Below, in pieces: positions 18,041-26,516 of a stretch of DNA of 64,000 bases. The position numbers and the translations under genes were made by a program. The notes under the pieces were generated by a model. It saw only the letters and a list, made by a program, of their open reading frames with translations, searched no databases and had not been told where the DNA came from. The stretch comes from Thermobacillus sp. ZCTH02-B1 (GTDB taxonomy: Bacteria; Bacillota; Bacilli; Paenibacillales; Paenibacillaceae), in assembly GCF_002159085.1 (NCBI RefSeq), contig NZ_LZRU01000009.1, positions 310,001 through 374,000 on the forward strand, written 5' to 3'. The number at the start of each line of letters is the position of its first letter. Within the stretch, counting starts at the first letter, position 1.

Positions 18041-18216
18041 TCCTTCTCCCATCCAGACTGTCACTGTCGGCTCCGGAATCCGCACCGGATCCACCGTGCC
18101 GCCGTCCGGCCGTTTCGGCCCGCCGGGCGGCCCGGGTCGCGGGCTGACGCGGGTTCCGCAGCTGTCTGCGGATCGCGATCACCGCCGGTCGGGATTTCCA
18201 CCCTGCCCCGAAGGAA
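18041..18216 (-). ncRNA. FMN riboswitch (RFN element)
   Basis: The minus strand contains the conserved RFN blocks in order: TTCGGGGCAGGGTGGAAATC at the 5' end, CCCGACCGGCGGTGATC, GTCAGCCCGCGA, GGTGGATCCGGTGCGGATTC, CGGAGCCGACAGTGACAGTC, and TGGATGGGAGAAGGA closing the outer helix. The variable stem-loop between GCGA and GGTG is long and GC-rich. FMN binding would lower ribDEBAH expression. It lies about 25 bases after the predicted transcription start. Confidence 0.96.
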
Positions 18217-18247
18217 ACGTTCCATACATATTTGGGATTCAGTTTGA

Positions 18248-18276
18248 ATAGTAACACCGATGGCGGGGTTTTGCAA
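18248..18276 (-). promoter_or_regulatory. Sigma-A promoter of the riboflavin operon
   Basis: Minus strand: TTGCAA (18271-18276), 17 bases, TACTAT (18248-18253) with an extended TGT just before the -10. Placement directly upstream of the FMN aptamer supports it. Confidence 0.8.
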
Positions 18277-18358
18277 GGAATCTCGTCCGCGCCGCGGCAC
18301 GGACGAACGACCGGGCGTTTCCCGTTCCCGGCTGCTTTTTCAACAATCACACCCGCGC

Positions 18359-18393
18359 AAAAAAACATCCCCGAACCGATGCATCGGCCGGGG
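18359..18393 (-). terminator. Terminator after lysA
   Basis: CCCCG and CCGAT arms pair with ATCGG and CGGGG around GC, followed on the minus strand by ATG and seven T residues. It lies eight bases past the lysA stop. Confidence 0.85.
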
Positions 18394-18401
18394 AATCCGA
18401 T

Positions 18402-19733
18402 TCAGTTCGCCGCCGGCGCCTTCTTCAGACGCTCGGGCAGCAGATCGCAGCTTACGATGTCTTCGTACGTCTCGCGCCGGACGACGAGCGACGCCTGGCC
18501 GTCTTTGACGAAGACGACCGCCGGACGCGGGATCCGGTTGTAATTGCTGGCCATCGCGTAATTGTAGGCGCCGGTGCAGAACACCGCGAGCAGATCGCCC
18601 GGCTTCACGGGCGGCAGTTCGATGTCCCAGATCAGCATGTCGCCGCTCTCGCAACATTTGCCCGCGATCGACACCGTCTCGGTCGCCGGCTCGTTCATCC
18701 GGTTTGCGAGCACCGCCTCGTACTTCGAGCCGTACAGCGCCGGACGCGGATTGTCCGTCATACCGCCGTCGACGGCGACGTACTTGCGGATGCCCGGGAT
18801 TTCCTTGATCGTGCCGACCGTGTAGAGCGTCGTGCCGGCGTCGCCGACGATGCTGCGGCCCGGTTCGATCCAGATTTCGGGAATCGGATATTGCGCCGCG
18901 GAGAAATGCGTCCGCACCGCGTCCACGATCGCGTTCACGTACTCCGCGGGAGACAGCGGCCGGTCCTCCGCCGTATAGCGGATGCCGAAGCCGCCGCCCA
19001 GATTGATGACGCGCAGCACGATGCCGAGCTCATCCCGCACCCGGATCGCAAACTCCGCCGCCCTGGCCGCCGCGAGCCGGAAGCCTTCCGTCGCGAAAAT
19101 CTGCGAACCGATGTGCGAATGGATGCCGATGAGCTCGAGATTCGGCTTCGCGTTCGCCCGCTTCACCGCTTCGAACGCGGCGCCGCCGGCCAAATCAAAG
19201 CCGAATTTCGAATCCTGCTGTCCGGTCGAAATATATTCATGCGTATGCGCCTCGACGCCGGGCGTGATGCGGAGCAGGATGTTCACGCGTTTGCCCCGCT
19301 CGCCGGCGAGGGCGTCGAGCAGATCGAGTTCGACGAAATTGTCGACGACGAAGCATCCGATGTCTGCATCGAGCGCCAGCAGGATCTCTTCCGGCGTCTT
19401 GTTGTTGCCGTGGAAATGGATCCGTTTCGCCGGAAAACCGGCCTTCAGCGCGGTGTGCAGCTCGCCGCCGGAGACGACGTCGAGCGACAGCCCCTCCTGC
19501 TCGGCCACGGCGCAGATCGCCATCGTGCAGAAAGCCTTGCTCGCGTACGCGACCTGGAACGGAATGCCGGTTGCGCGGAACGCGTTCACGAATTCGCGCA
19601 TCCGCTGCCGGACGAGCGCTTCGTCGACGATGTAGAGCGGCGTGCCGAATTCGGCCGCGAGATGCCGTACGTCGCAGCCGCCGATTTCCAACCGGCCTTC
19701 GGCGTTGATCCTGCTGGTTCCGTGCAAATGCAT
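18402..19733 (-). CDS. lysA: Diaminopimelate decarboxylase LysA
   Basis: PLP enzyme that makes L-lysine from meso-diaminopimelate. The 443-residue protein has the PLP-binding lysine in VAYASKAFCT near residue 63, HSHIGSQIF near 206, the glycine-rich phosphate loop GGGFGIRY near 246, and the active-site cysteine in KCCESGDML near 356. The ATG follows GGGGAG at eight bases. It lies downstream of spoVAF, as in B. subtilis. The gap of 108 bases to spoVAF shows no clear terminator. Confidence 0.97.
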   Translation of the reverse strand: MHLHGTSRINAEGRLEIGGCDVRHLAAEFGTPLYIVDEALVRQRMREFVNAFRATGIPFQVAYASKAFCTMAICAVAEQEGLSLDVVSGGELHTALKAGFPAKRIHFHGNNKTPEEILLALDADIGCFVVDNFVELDLLDALAGERGKRVNILLRITPGVEAHTHEYISTGQQDSKFGFDLAGGAAFEAVKRANAKPNLELIGIHSHIGSQIFATEGFRLAAARAAEFAIRVRDELGIVLRVINLGGGFGIRYTAEDRPLSPAEYVNAIVDAVRTHFSAAQYPIPEIWIEPGRSIVGDAGTTLYTVGTIKEIPGIRKYVAVDGGMTDNPRPALYGSKYEAVLANRMNEPATETVSIAGKCCESGDMLIWDIELPPVKPGDLLAVFCTGAYNYAMASNYNRIPRPAVVFVKDGQASLVVRRETYEDIVSCDLLPERLKKAPAAN

Positions 19734-19841
19734 CCGAGTTTCTCCCCTTGCGCTGGTTCGTCAGATTTGCAGCATATTTATTACTATAACGCAGCCGGAA
19801 CCGGCGTTAAATGGATTTTCTGTATCAACGTTTGCACTCTA

Positions 19842-22136
19842 TTACCCATTCCCCTGCGCATCCGGGAGCCGGTCCAGTTGCTGCGGCTTGAGCAGCGGGT
19901 TGCGCTTCTTGTTCTGCAGCTCCGGCGGCCGCACGAGCAGAGCGGCCATCGACCGGCCGTCGAACGGAATGAACGGCCAGAGATAGGGCCGGTTGAACGA
20001 CCGGGTGCAGGCGAGCAGTACGATGAACAGCGCCGTGCCGACGACGAATCCCGGGACGCCGAACAGCGCCACGGCGATGATCAGCGCAAGCCGGACGATC
20101 CGGTTGGCAAGCCCGAGCTCGTAATTCGGCGTCGCGAACATCCCGATCGCCGCGATCGCCATGTAGAGGATGACCTCGTTGTTGAACAGCCCGGTCTTCA
20201 CGGCGATGTCGCCGATCAGAATGGCCGCGATCAGGGACATCGCGGTCGAGAGCGGCGTCGGCGTGTGCACGGCGGCCATCCGCATCAGGTCGACCCCGAT
20301 CTCGGCGAGCAGGAACTGCAGGAAGAGGGGAATGCGCCCCATCTGCCGCGGACCGAGGAAATCCAGCGTCGGCGGCTTCAGCTCCGGTTTCAGCACGAAC
20401 AGGAACCAGAGCGGCAGCAGAAACAGCGAGAACAGGATGCCGATGTACCGGATCCAGCGCAAATAGGTGCCGATGAACGGCGTCTGCCGGTTCTCCTCCG
20501 CGTGCTGCGTCAGGTCGAAGAACGTCGTCGGCAGCATCATGACGGTCGGCGTCGTGTCGGTCATCACCGCGACGCTGCCCTCGAGCAGCTGCGCCGCCAC
20601 GACGTCCGGCCGCTCCGAGTAGCGGACGAGCGGATACGGATGCCAGCCCAGGTTCACGGTCGTCTCCTCGAGCTGCTTGTCCGCGAGCGGCAGACCGTAT
20701 ACGTTCACCCGGCCGATCTTTCGCTTCACTTCTTCGACCAGTCCGGGGTCGGCGATATCGCGGATATAGGCGATGCAGATGTCCGTCTTCGTCCGCGCGC
20801 CGACGCGGATCAGCTCGAACCGGAGCTCCTTGTCGCGCAGCCTGCGGCGGATCAGCGACACGTTCTTCATCAGCGTCTCGACGAATCCGTCGCGCGAACC
20901 GCGCACGACGCGCTCGAGCGAGGGCTCCTCCGGCGTCCGGTCCGGAAACATTTTCACGTCGAGGATCAGCGCCGCGCGCTCGCGATCGATGAACAGGGCC
21001 GCGTCGCCGGCAAGCACGGCGTCGAGCATGTCGTCGAACGTTTCCGCCTTTGTCACCTGCACCGCAGGGACGTAGGTATCGAAGAAGAGCTTCAGCGCAT
21101 CCGCGTCGATGTCTTCCGGCGTCAGGTACGACAACCGCACGAGCACTTCCGTCAACACCGACGAATTGACCAGCCCGTTCAGGTAGAACAGGGCCGTCCT
21201 TCGACCTCCGAACGTCATCTCGCGCAGCACGACGTCGAAGTTCGCTTTCAGGCCCGCCTCGCGCTCCAGGAGCGGCTTCAGCTCGTCCAGGTTCTCCGGA
21301 ATCGGCTGCTTGTTCCCGGATGGCGGCTGCCCGTCCTGCGCCCGGGGATGCCCGTTTCGCGCCTGCGGCCGGCCGATCGGCCCCTGCATCTTCTTCATCT
21401 GCATTTGCCCGTTCCGGGCCTGCGCCTCCCGTCCCTGCCGCTGCGGCGAACCTTCTCCCCCCGCCTGTTCCGCACGATGGGGCCTGCCGTCGGGCTGCGT
21501 ATCCCCTTGCCGTACCGGAGCATGTCCGGAGAACCGCGGCGGATGAATGGCCTCAGGCATCACATCCTGCTGCGCATGCCGATCCCGACGCAGCCGACCG
21601 GACCCGCCCGCAGGATCGTCTCCGCCCGCCGACTCCCTGCGGAACCAGCGGCTCCGGAACCGTCCGCGTCCCGCTTCGGCAAGTCCGTGCGCCGGCGTCT
21701 CTCCGGAGGAAAGACTGCCCGCCTGGGTGTTTCCTTCCCGTGCCTTCCGCGCTTTCCGCCACCGCTTCGTTTTGCCGGCCATGGATCCGTTCGCCGGTTC
21801 CGTCCGACCGATCGAAGGAGCGAAGGCTTGCGCGTATGCCGACGTTCCGTTCCCGACCGGATCCGCATCGGCCTGGCCGCGGACCGCTTCCCGTTCGGGA
21901 AGTCCGGCGGACGCCTCCCCGCTCCCATCCGAACCCGTGCGGACGCGGCCGGCCCCCGCTTCGTGGCTTCCGTTCGCAAGCTCCGCGGCACCACCGTCCG
22001 CGGGTTCCTCCCGTTCCGGACGAATCAGCTTCCTCAGGGGAGGACGCAGGCTCTCCCCAATCCGATCCGAAGGCGGCGAAGGTGGAACGTCGAACGGCTC
22101 CGCCCCTTCCTCCCGCATCTCGTTGCGTTCGTCCAT
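19842..22136 (-). CDS. spoVAF: GerA-family spore membrane protein SpoVAF with long N-terminal extension
   Basis: GerA-type membrane protein of the spoVA operon, located in the spore inner membrane and linked to germination. The family core starts near residue 272 (PIPENLDELKPLLERE) and includes GLVNSSVLTE-type and LLPTTFFDLTQHAEE segments, then five or six helices from about 560 to the end (PLSTAMSLIAAILIGDIAV; FNNEVILYMAIAAIGMFATP). The core matches the 490-residue B. subtilis protein. The first 270 residues are hydrophilic, rich in Gly, Arg, Glu, Gln and Pro, and have no counterpart in B. subtilis SpoVAF; some Bacillus cereus group GerA proteins also have long repetitive N termini. The ribosome site GGAGGAGG is 14 bases before the ATG. 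It could be a different GerA subunit, but the position favours SpoVAF. Confidence 0.85.
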   Translation of the reverse strand: MDERNEMREEGAEPFDVPPSPPSDRIGESLRPPLRKLIRPEREEPADGGAAELANGSHEAGAGRVRTGSDGSGEASAGLPEREAVRGQADADPVGNGTSAYAQAFAPSIGRTEPANGSMAGKTKRWRKARKAREGNTQAGSLSSGETPAHGLAEAGRGRFRSRWFRRESAGGDDPAGGSGRLRRDRHAQQDVMPEAIHPPRFSGHAPVRQGDTQPDGRPHRAEQAGGEGSPQRQGREAQARNGQMQMKKMQGPIGRPQARNGHPRAQDGQPPSGNKQPIPENLDELKPLLEREAGLKANFDVVLREMTFGGRRTALFYLNGLVNSSVLTEVLVRLSYLTPEDIDADALKLFFDTYVPAVQVTKAETFDDMLDAVLAGDAALFIDRERAALILDVKMFPDRTPEEPSLERVVRGSRDGFVETLMKNVSLIRRRLRDKELRFELIRVGARTKTDICIAYIRDIADPGLVEEVKRKIGRVNVYGLPLADKQLEETTVNLGWHPYPLVRYSERPDVVAAQLLEGSVAVMTDTTPTVMMLPTTFFDLTQHAEENRQTPFIGTYLRWIRYIGILFSLFLLPLWFLFVLKPELKPPTLDFLGPRQMGRIPLFLQFLLAEIGVDLMRMAAVHTPTPLSTAMSLIAAILIGDIAVKTGLFNNEVILYMAIAAIGMFATPNYELGLANRIVRLALIIAVALFGVPGFVVGTALFIVLLACTRSFNRPYLWPFIPFDGRSMAALLVRPPELQNKKRNPLLKPQQLDRLPDAQGNG

Positions 22137-22182
22137 GGCGCGATTCGAAACCTCCTCCCGACATGCGCCGGCAAATCCGGCA

Positions 22183-22617
22183 TCAACGCTGGTAGACGAA
22201 CCAATCGAACAGCGATCCGGCCATCTTGCCCAGGACGAGCGCCCAGATCAGCGCCGGCATGTCCGCTTCGAGCCGGAGCCGCCTCGCCATGATCGGCAGC
22301 ACGTTGATGACCTCCGTCAGCGCCGCCGCCAGCATGCCGACGAAGAGCCCGCTGAACAGGCCGGCCAGCGCAACGAGCAGATGACCCGCCCCCGTCTGCG
22401 GGCTGCGCCAGTCTCCGAAATCGGCCAGCATCCAGAACACGGTCCCGGACAGGACGGCCGTCTCGAACCAGGCCGCCTGCCGGTAGCCCCGCGAGAGCTG
22501 CGCCAGCCGCGGAATCAGATCGAGGATGACCAGCAGCGCGATCAGGCCGCTGCCGACCGCAAGGCCTCCGGACAGACCGAGCAGGGCGGCGGCCCCCCGG
22601 GGCAGCCATTCAGCCAC
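22183..22617 (-). CDS. spoVAB: Stage V sporulation protein AB
   Basis: Small membrane protein of the spoVA operon, which handles Ca-dipicolinate traffic in spores; AB itself has no defined biochemical role. The 144 residues form about four hydrophobic helices, with LGLSGGLAVGSGLIALLVIL near the N terminus and GLFSGLFVGMLAAALTEVIN in the middle, as in the family. The GTG start overlaps the end of spoVAA by eight bases. Confidence 0.88.
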   Translation of the reverse strand: MAEWLPRGAAALLGLSGGLAVGSGLIALLVILDLIPRLAQLSRGYRQAAWFETAVLSGTVFWMLADFGDWRSPQTGAGHLLVALAGLFSGLFVGMLAAALTEVINVLPIMARRLRLEADMPALIWALVLGKMAGSLFDWFVYQR

Positions 22618-23263
22618 GGCCGCCGTTCCCCCGGCTTACGCCCCCGCCGCCGTGCAGCTTGCGCATCTCGTCGGCGACGACATAGGCGTCGACATTTTCC
22701 TGATACTGATACATTTCCACCTCGAGCGGACTTGGCTCCTCGCTCAGTTTCCGCCGGATCACGCGGTTGAAAAACAATATCATGCCAAGCCCGACGCCGA
22801 TCGAATACGGAATCTGGAACCAGAGCGGCCGCTCCGCTCTCGTCCCCGTAATCAGTTCCGTCATGCGCCGGTGCACCTCCAGCATGCCGACGTCCGCGTG
22901 AAAATTCATGATGGTCAGGCCCGAGCCGAAGAACAGGAGGAGCCACGCCACCACCAGCATGCCGGGGATCGGCTTTTGCGACCGGGCGGTAACCGTGACG
23001 AGCGTCTGCGGTTCGCCGACGAACTCGACGTCAAGCCCCGGTTCCGCTTCGGATACGGCGCGGATGACGTGCAGCATGTCGATCACGGCGCGGTCGCCGT
23101 CCTCCGGCGAATGCCGATACAGGACCAATCCGGCAAGCCGCCGTTCGCGCTCGTCGTCGGCCAGCAGGCGGGCGACGTCCCCGAGCCGCACGGTGTCGCC
23201 GGGCCGGATGACCAGTCGCTTGCGCAACCGGACGTAGAGCGTGTTCGTTCGCACGGTCGTCAT
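22610..23263 (-). CDS. spoVAA: Stage V sporulation protein AA
   Basis: First gene of the spoVA operon here. The 217-residue protein has a soluble N-terminal domain (VYVRLRKRL-like LYVRLRKRLVIRPGD, then HVIRAVSEAEPGLDVEFVG) and two helices near residues 102-122 and 151-170. The ATG at 23263 has GGAGG eight bases upstream and is preferred over the start ten codons earlier. SpoVAA in B. subtilis is a membrane protein of the inner spore membrane. A sigma-G-like promoter precedes it. Confidence 0.88.
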   Translation of the reverse strand: MTTVRTNTLYVRLRKRLVIRPGDTVRLGDVARLLADDERERRLAGLVLYRHSPEDGDRAVIDMLHVIRAVSEAEPGLDVEFVGEPQTLVTVTARSQKPIPGMLVVAWLLLFFGSGLTIMNFHADVGMLEVHRRMTELITGTRAERPLWFQIPYSIGVGLGMILFFNRVIRRKLSEEPSPLEVEMYQYQENVDAYVVADEMRKLHGGGGVSRGNGGRG

Positions 23264-23297
23264 GGGCTCATCCTCCCGCGGCGTTCCTGTCAAGTTC

Positions 23298-23327
23298 TAG
23301 TATGAGTGGCCGGCTTGCGGCTTAACC
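23298..23327 (-). promoter_or_regulatory. Putative sigma-G promoter of spoVA
   Basis: Minus strand: GGTTA (23323-23327), 18 bases, CATACTA (23298-23304). The -10 is a perfect match to CATNMTA and the spacing is canonical; the -35 misses one base of GNATR. The B. subtilis spoVA operon is sigma-G dependent. Confidence 0.65.
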
Positions 23328-23373
23328 GACGGGCATGCTGACAAATTCGGGAACGGTGTCATCCGGGCGAAAC

Positions 23374-23403
23374 AAAAAAAACCGGACCGCCGCATGGCGA
23401 TCC
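23374..23403 (-). terminator. Terminator of the spoIIA operon
   Basis: GGATCGCC and GGCGGTCC form an eight-base stem (with one G-T pair) around ATGC, followed on the minus strand by GG and eight T residues. It separates sigF from the spoVA genes. Confidence 0.85.
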
Positions 23404-23500
23404 GTTCGATCCATCTTCCAAAGGCATTTTCCGAAGGACGTTCGTCCTCCATGCACACGCGGACAGCCGGCAGGAATGGGCCGACGGTCCGGCATGACCG

Positions 23501-24256
23501 CTAAAGGGCGATCTGGTCCTTGATGGTCTGAAGGATCTTCTTCTCGAGCCTGGATACCTGCACCTGCGATATGCCGAGCCGGCTGGCCACTTCCGACTGC
23601 GTCTGGTCGCGAAAGTAGCGGAGGTATACGATCAGCTTCTCCCGTTCGGAGAGCGTCTCGATCGCCTCGCTGAGCGCAAGCCGGTCGAACCAGCGCTCAC
23701 CCGATTCGTCGGCGATCTGGTCCATCAAGGTGATCGGATCGCCGTCGTTCTCGAATACAGTTTCGTGGATCGACGCCGGCGGCTTGCTCGCCTCCTGTGC
23801 GAATACGACTTCCTCGGGCGATATGCCGAGCCTTTCGGCGATTTCGCCGACGGTCGGCTGCCTGCCGAGCCCCTTGGACAATTCGTCCTTCGTCTTCCGC
23901 ACCCGGTTCGCCAGCTCCTTCAGGGACCGGCTCACCTTCACCGTGCCGTCGTCCCTCAAGAAACGCTGGATCTCGCCGATGATCATCGGCACCGCGTAGG
24001 TGGAAAACTTGACGTCATAGGACAGGTCGAACTTGTCAACCGACTTGAGCAGCCCGATGCAGCCGATCTGGAACAGGTCCTCCGGTTCGTATCCGCGGTT
24101 CAGGAACCGTTGAACGACCGACCACACGAGCCGGATGTTGGCCTGGACCAGCTTGTCGCGGGCATCCGCGTCCCCGGATTGACTGAGGGCGATAAGCCGT
24201 TTCACCTCGGCGTCATCCAGGTGGACTTGCGGCTGCTTGCTCCAATCGACTTCCAT
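23501..24256 (-). CDS. sigF: Forespore RNA polymerase sigma-F factor
   Basis: First forespore-specific sigma factor. The 251-residue protein has region 2 (DLFQIGCIGLLKSVDKFDLS; FSTYAVPMIIGEIQRFLRDD), region 3, and region 4 with the helix-turn-helix QSEVASRLGISQVQVSRLEKK. It is held inactive by SpoIIAB. I chose the ATG at 24256, nine bases after AGGGG; a TTG three codons upstream has no spacing for that site. It is the last gene of spoIIAA-spoIIAB-sigF. Confidence 0.97.
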   Translation of the reverse strand: MEVDWSKQPQVHLDDAEVKRLIALSQSGDADARDKLVQANIRLVWSVVQRFLNRGYEPEDLFQIGCIGLLKSVDKFDLSYDVKFSTYAVPMIIGEIQRFLRDDGTVKVSRSLKELANRVRKTKDELSKGLGRQPTVGEIAERLGISPEEVVFAQEASKPPASIHETVFENDGDPITLMDQIADESGERWFDRLALSEAIETLSEREKLIVYLRYFRDQTQSEVASRLGISQVQVSRLEKKILQTIKDQIAL

Positions 24257-24279
24257 GCGGTCCAACCCCTGTGCGCGCC

Positions 24280-24726
24280 CTAATTGTAGAGCGCCTTTTT
24301 CGATTCGATCCGCTTCATCATGCGGATCTCCGTTCCCTTGCCCGGTTCGCTCGATACGTCGAATTCGTCCATGAAGTTCTCCATGATCGTGAAGCCCATG
24401 CCGGAACGTTCCAGATCCGGCCTGGAAGTGAACAGCGGCTGCCGCGCCAGTTCCAAATCTTCGATGCCCTTCCCTTCGTCGCGGACGATGATCGAGACGG
24501 CGTCGCCCTCGATGCGCGCCTCGATCGTCACCATGCCGTCCGGCTTGCCGTCATAGCCATGGATGATGGCATTCGTCACCGCTTCCGACACGGCCGTCTT
24601 CAGGTCGTTCAATTCCTCGACCGTCGGGTCGAGCTGCGACACGAACGCGGCGACGGCGATGCGCGCGAACGCCTCGTTCTCCGACCGGCTGGAAAACGAC
24701 AGCACCATGCGGTTCGACCCGTTCAT
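24280..24726 (-). CDS. spoIIAB: Anti-sigma-F factor and SpoIIAA kinase SpoIIAB
   Basis: GHKL-type ATPase that binds sigma-F and phosphorylates SpoIIAA. The 148-residue protein shows the N box ([17 protein letters not shown] near residue 43), G1 ([13 protein letters not shown] near 78) and G2 ([17 protein letters not shown] near 105). Its ATG overlaps the spoIIAA stop by four bases, which keeps the two products in balance. Confidence 0.97.
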   Translation of the reverse strand: MNGSNRMVLSFSSRSENEAFARIAVAAFVSQLDPTVEELNDLKTAVSEAVTNAIIHGYDGKPDGMVTIEARIEGDAVSIIVRDEGKGIEDLELARQPLFTSRPDLERSGMGFTIMENFMDEFDVSSEPGKGTEIRMMKRIESKKALYN

Positions 24727-25076
24727 GACACGACCTCCAGACTGCCGAGCGCCTCGTGCTCATTCTCGTACAGCGCGAGGATCTTGAGCAGTCCCGATAG
24801 CTCGAACAGCCGCCGGACGGCCGGACCCACGCCGCAGACGAGCAGCTTGCCGCCGCGGGCCGTCACCGTTTTGTAGCGCCCGAGGATGACGCCCAGCCCG
24901 GAGCTGTCCATGAACGCAAGCCCGCTCAGGTTCAGCAGGACGTGCGTCGCCCGCCCGCGCAACAGCGCATCCTCGAGCCGCTGTTTCAGACCGTCTGCCG
25001 TATGGTGATCCAGTTCGCCTTTCAGCCTGACGATCAGCACATTGCGGTATTGCTCCATTTCCTCATGAAGCCGCAT
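24723..25076 (-). CDS. spoIIAA: Anti-anti-sigma factor SpoIIAA
   Basis: STAS-domain protein that releases sigma-F from SpoIIAB when unphosphorylated. The 117-residue protein has [13 protein letters not shown] near residue 20 and [19 protein letters not shown], in which Ser58 falls at the same number as the phosphorylated serine of B. subtilis. GGAGGGG lies ten bases before the ATG. It begins the operon, 123 bases after dacF. Confidence 0.97.
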   Translation of the reverse strand: MRLHEEMEQYRNVLIVRLKGELDHHTADGLKQRLEDALLRGRATHVLLNLSGLAFMDSSGLGVILGRYKTVTARGGKLLVCGVGPAVRRLFELSGLLKILALYENEHEALGSLEVVS

Positions 25077-25110
25077 TGCCGTTCACTCCCCTCCCAGCTT
25101 CGGTTAAGGT

Positions 25111-25136
25111 CTTCTACGCGTCCGGACGCCGTTCCT
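25111..25136 (-). promoter_or_regulatory. Possible sigma-H promoter of spoIIAA-spoIIAB-sigF
   Basis: Minus strand: AGGAACG (25130-25136), 14 bases, AGAAG (25111-25115), close to the sigma-H pattern AGGAWWW-N12-14-RGAAT. A TGTCGCA upstream resembles a 0A box with one mismatch. A GCGTCCGGACGC palindrome fills the spacer. The match is partial. Confidence 0.35.
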
Positions 25137-25199
25137 GCCCTGCGACAAAACTAGAAGCAGCCGGACAAAACGCGCCACCGGACGCGGCCGGTTTCGCGG

Positions 25200-26396
25200 T
25201 TATGCGAACAATTCCGCGCATGTCCGCTTGAACAGCGTCCACCAGTTCGCACGACCCACGCTTTCCGGCGCCTCGACGTCGAATTCGGCGAGCACGTTTC
25301 CGCCCTGATAGACGATGATTTTGCCGATCTTCTGACCGGCCTTCACCGGCGCCCGGACCGGTTCGTCGAGGCGCACCTCGTGGCGGATGTCCTTCATGCT
25401 CGCGCCCTTCTTCATCAGCACGCTGTACGGATGCTTCGCCTTGATCGTAAGGCTCGGCACTTCCCCCTTGGCGATCCGCACCGTGCCGATCGTGTCGCCT
25501 TGCTTGAAAATCGGGACGTTCGTGTACATGGCGAACGCGTAATCGAACATCTGCGACACCTCGGCGTTGCGCGTCTTCGTGTCCGGCTCGCCCATGACGA
25601 CGGCGATGACGCGGAAGTTGTCGCGCTTCGCGGTCGCGCTCAGGCAGAACTTCGCCTCGCTCGTATACCCCGTCTTCAGCCCGTCCGCTCCGGGATAGAA
25701 CCGGACGAGCTTGTTCGTGTTGACGAGCCAGAACGGGCGGTCGGTGTCCTTGCGCAGATAATCCTGGTACAGGCCGGTGTACTTCGTGATCTCGGGATGC
25801 TTCAGCAGCTCCCGCGACATGATCGCGATGTCATACGCCGACGTGTAGTGATTTTCCGCCGGAAGCCCGTTCGAGTTCACGAAATGGGTGTTTTTCATGC
25901 CGAGCTCGCGCGCCCGTTCGTTCATCATGCGCACGAATTCCTGCTCGGTTCCCGCGATCTTCTCGGCGAGCGCGACCGACGCGTCGTTGCCGGACGCGAT
26001 GGCGACGCCCTTCAAGAGATCCTCGACCGTCATCTCCTCGCCCGCTTCGAGGAAAATCTGCGACCCGCCCATCGAAGCCGCGTGCTCGCTCGCCGTCACT
26101 TTGTCCGTCAGCTTGATGCGGCCTTCGTCGAGCGCCTCCATGACGAGCAGCATCGTCATGATCTTCGTGATGCTCGCCGGCGGCAGGCGGTCGTGGCTGT
26201 TTTTCTCAAAGATGATCGTGCCGCTGTCCGCATCCATCAGAATCGCCGAGCGCGCGTTCGGAGCCAGGTCGACCGCTCCGTTCCGGGACGGCGCGGGCGC
26301 GCCCTTCGGCTTCTCCTCGGCGGCCGCCGCGGCGGGCAGCGCGACGAGCAGGGATAACGCAACTAGCAGTACGGGGCGTACTCTCCTCACCTTCAT
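25200..26396 (-). CDS. dacF: D-alanyl-D-alanine carboxypeptidase DacF
   Basis: S11-family penicillin-binding protein acting on spore peptidoglycan from the forespore side. It has a signal peptide (residues 1-26), SxxK in PASITKIMTMLL, SGN in AIASGNDASVAL, and KTG in GLKTGYTSEAKFC, with a C-terminal PBP5 beta domain. The 398 residues match family size. GGAGG is six bases before the ATG. As in B. subtilis, it lies directly upstream of spoIIAA and has a sigma-F-like promoter. Confidence 0.95.
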   Translation of the reverse strand: MKVRRVRPVLLVALSLLVALPAAAAAEEKPKGAPAPSRNGAVDLAPNARSAILMDADSGTIIFEKNSHDRLPPASITKIMTMLLVMEALDEGRIKLTDKVTASEHAASMGGSQIFLEAGEEMTVEDLLKGVAIASGNDASVALAEKIAGTEQEFVRMMNERARELGMKNTHFVNSNGLPAENHYTSAYDIAIMSRELLKHPEITKYTGLYQDYLRKDTDRPFWLVNTNKLVRFYPGADGLKTGYTSEAKFCLSATAKRDNFRVIAVVMGEPDTKTRNAEVSQMFDYAFAMYTNVPIFKQGDTIGTVRIAKGEVPSLTIKAKHPYSVLMKKGASMKDIRHEVRLDEPVRAPVKAGQKIGKIIVYQGGNVLAEFDVEAPESVGRANWWTLFKRTCAELFA

Positions 26397-26451
26397 GGTC
26401 CCTCCTGAATTTGCTGGTGCCGCCAGACGAAAGGGTCAGGCTTCTTCTTTC

Positions 26452-26481
26452 CAGTATGATCCGCCCCGAGGAAAATTATTC
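26452..26481 (-). promoter_or_regulatory. Putative sigma-F/sigma-G promoter of dacF
   Basis: Minus strand: GAATA (26477-26481), 18 bases, CATACTG (26452-26458). The -10 differs from CATNMTA at the last base only, and GATCATACTG fits the sigma-F -10 with one mismatch. B. subtilis dacF is sigma-F controlled. Confidence 0.55.
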
Positions 26482-26493
26482 CGCAAGCAAATA

Positions 26494-26516
26494 GGCCCCG
26501 TCCTGCGGACGGAGCC
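26494..26516 (-). terminator. Probable terminator after pdp
   Basis: GGCTCCGTCC and GGACGGGGCC form a ten-base stem (one T-G pair) around GCA, followed by TATTTGCTTG on the minus strand. The tail is only moderately T-rich. Confidence 0.45.

Noticed and set aside
17582..18094. Minus-strand ORFs of 62-99 codons inside the rib leader
   Set aside because: No ribosome site, composition dominated by Arg/Pro/Ala/Ser, and they overlap the aptamer or the ribD start. Judged noncoding.
18891..22292. Open frame of 1133 codons on the plus strand opposite lysA and spoVAF
   Set aside because: It is antisense to two clearly recognised genes, has no ribosome site or domain, and is rich in Arg, His, Asp and Val as expected for the shadow of GC-rich coding DNA.
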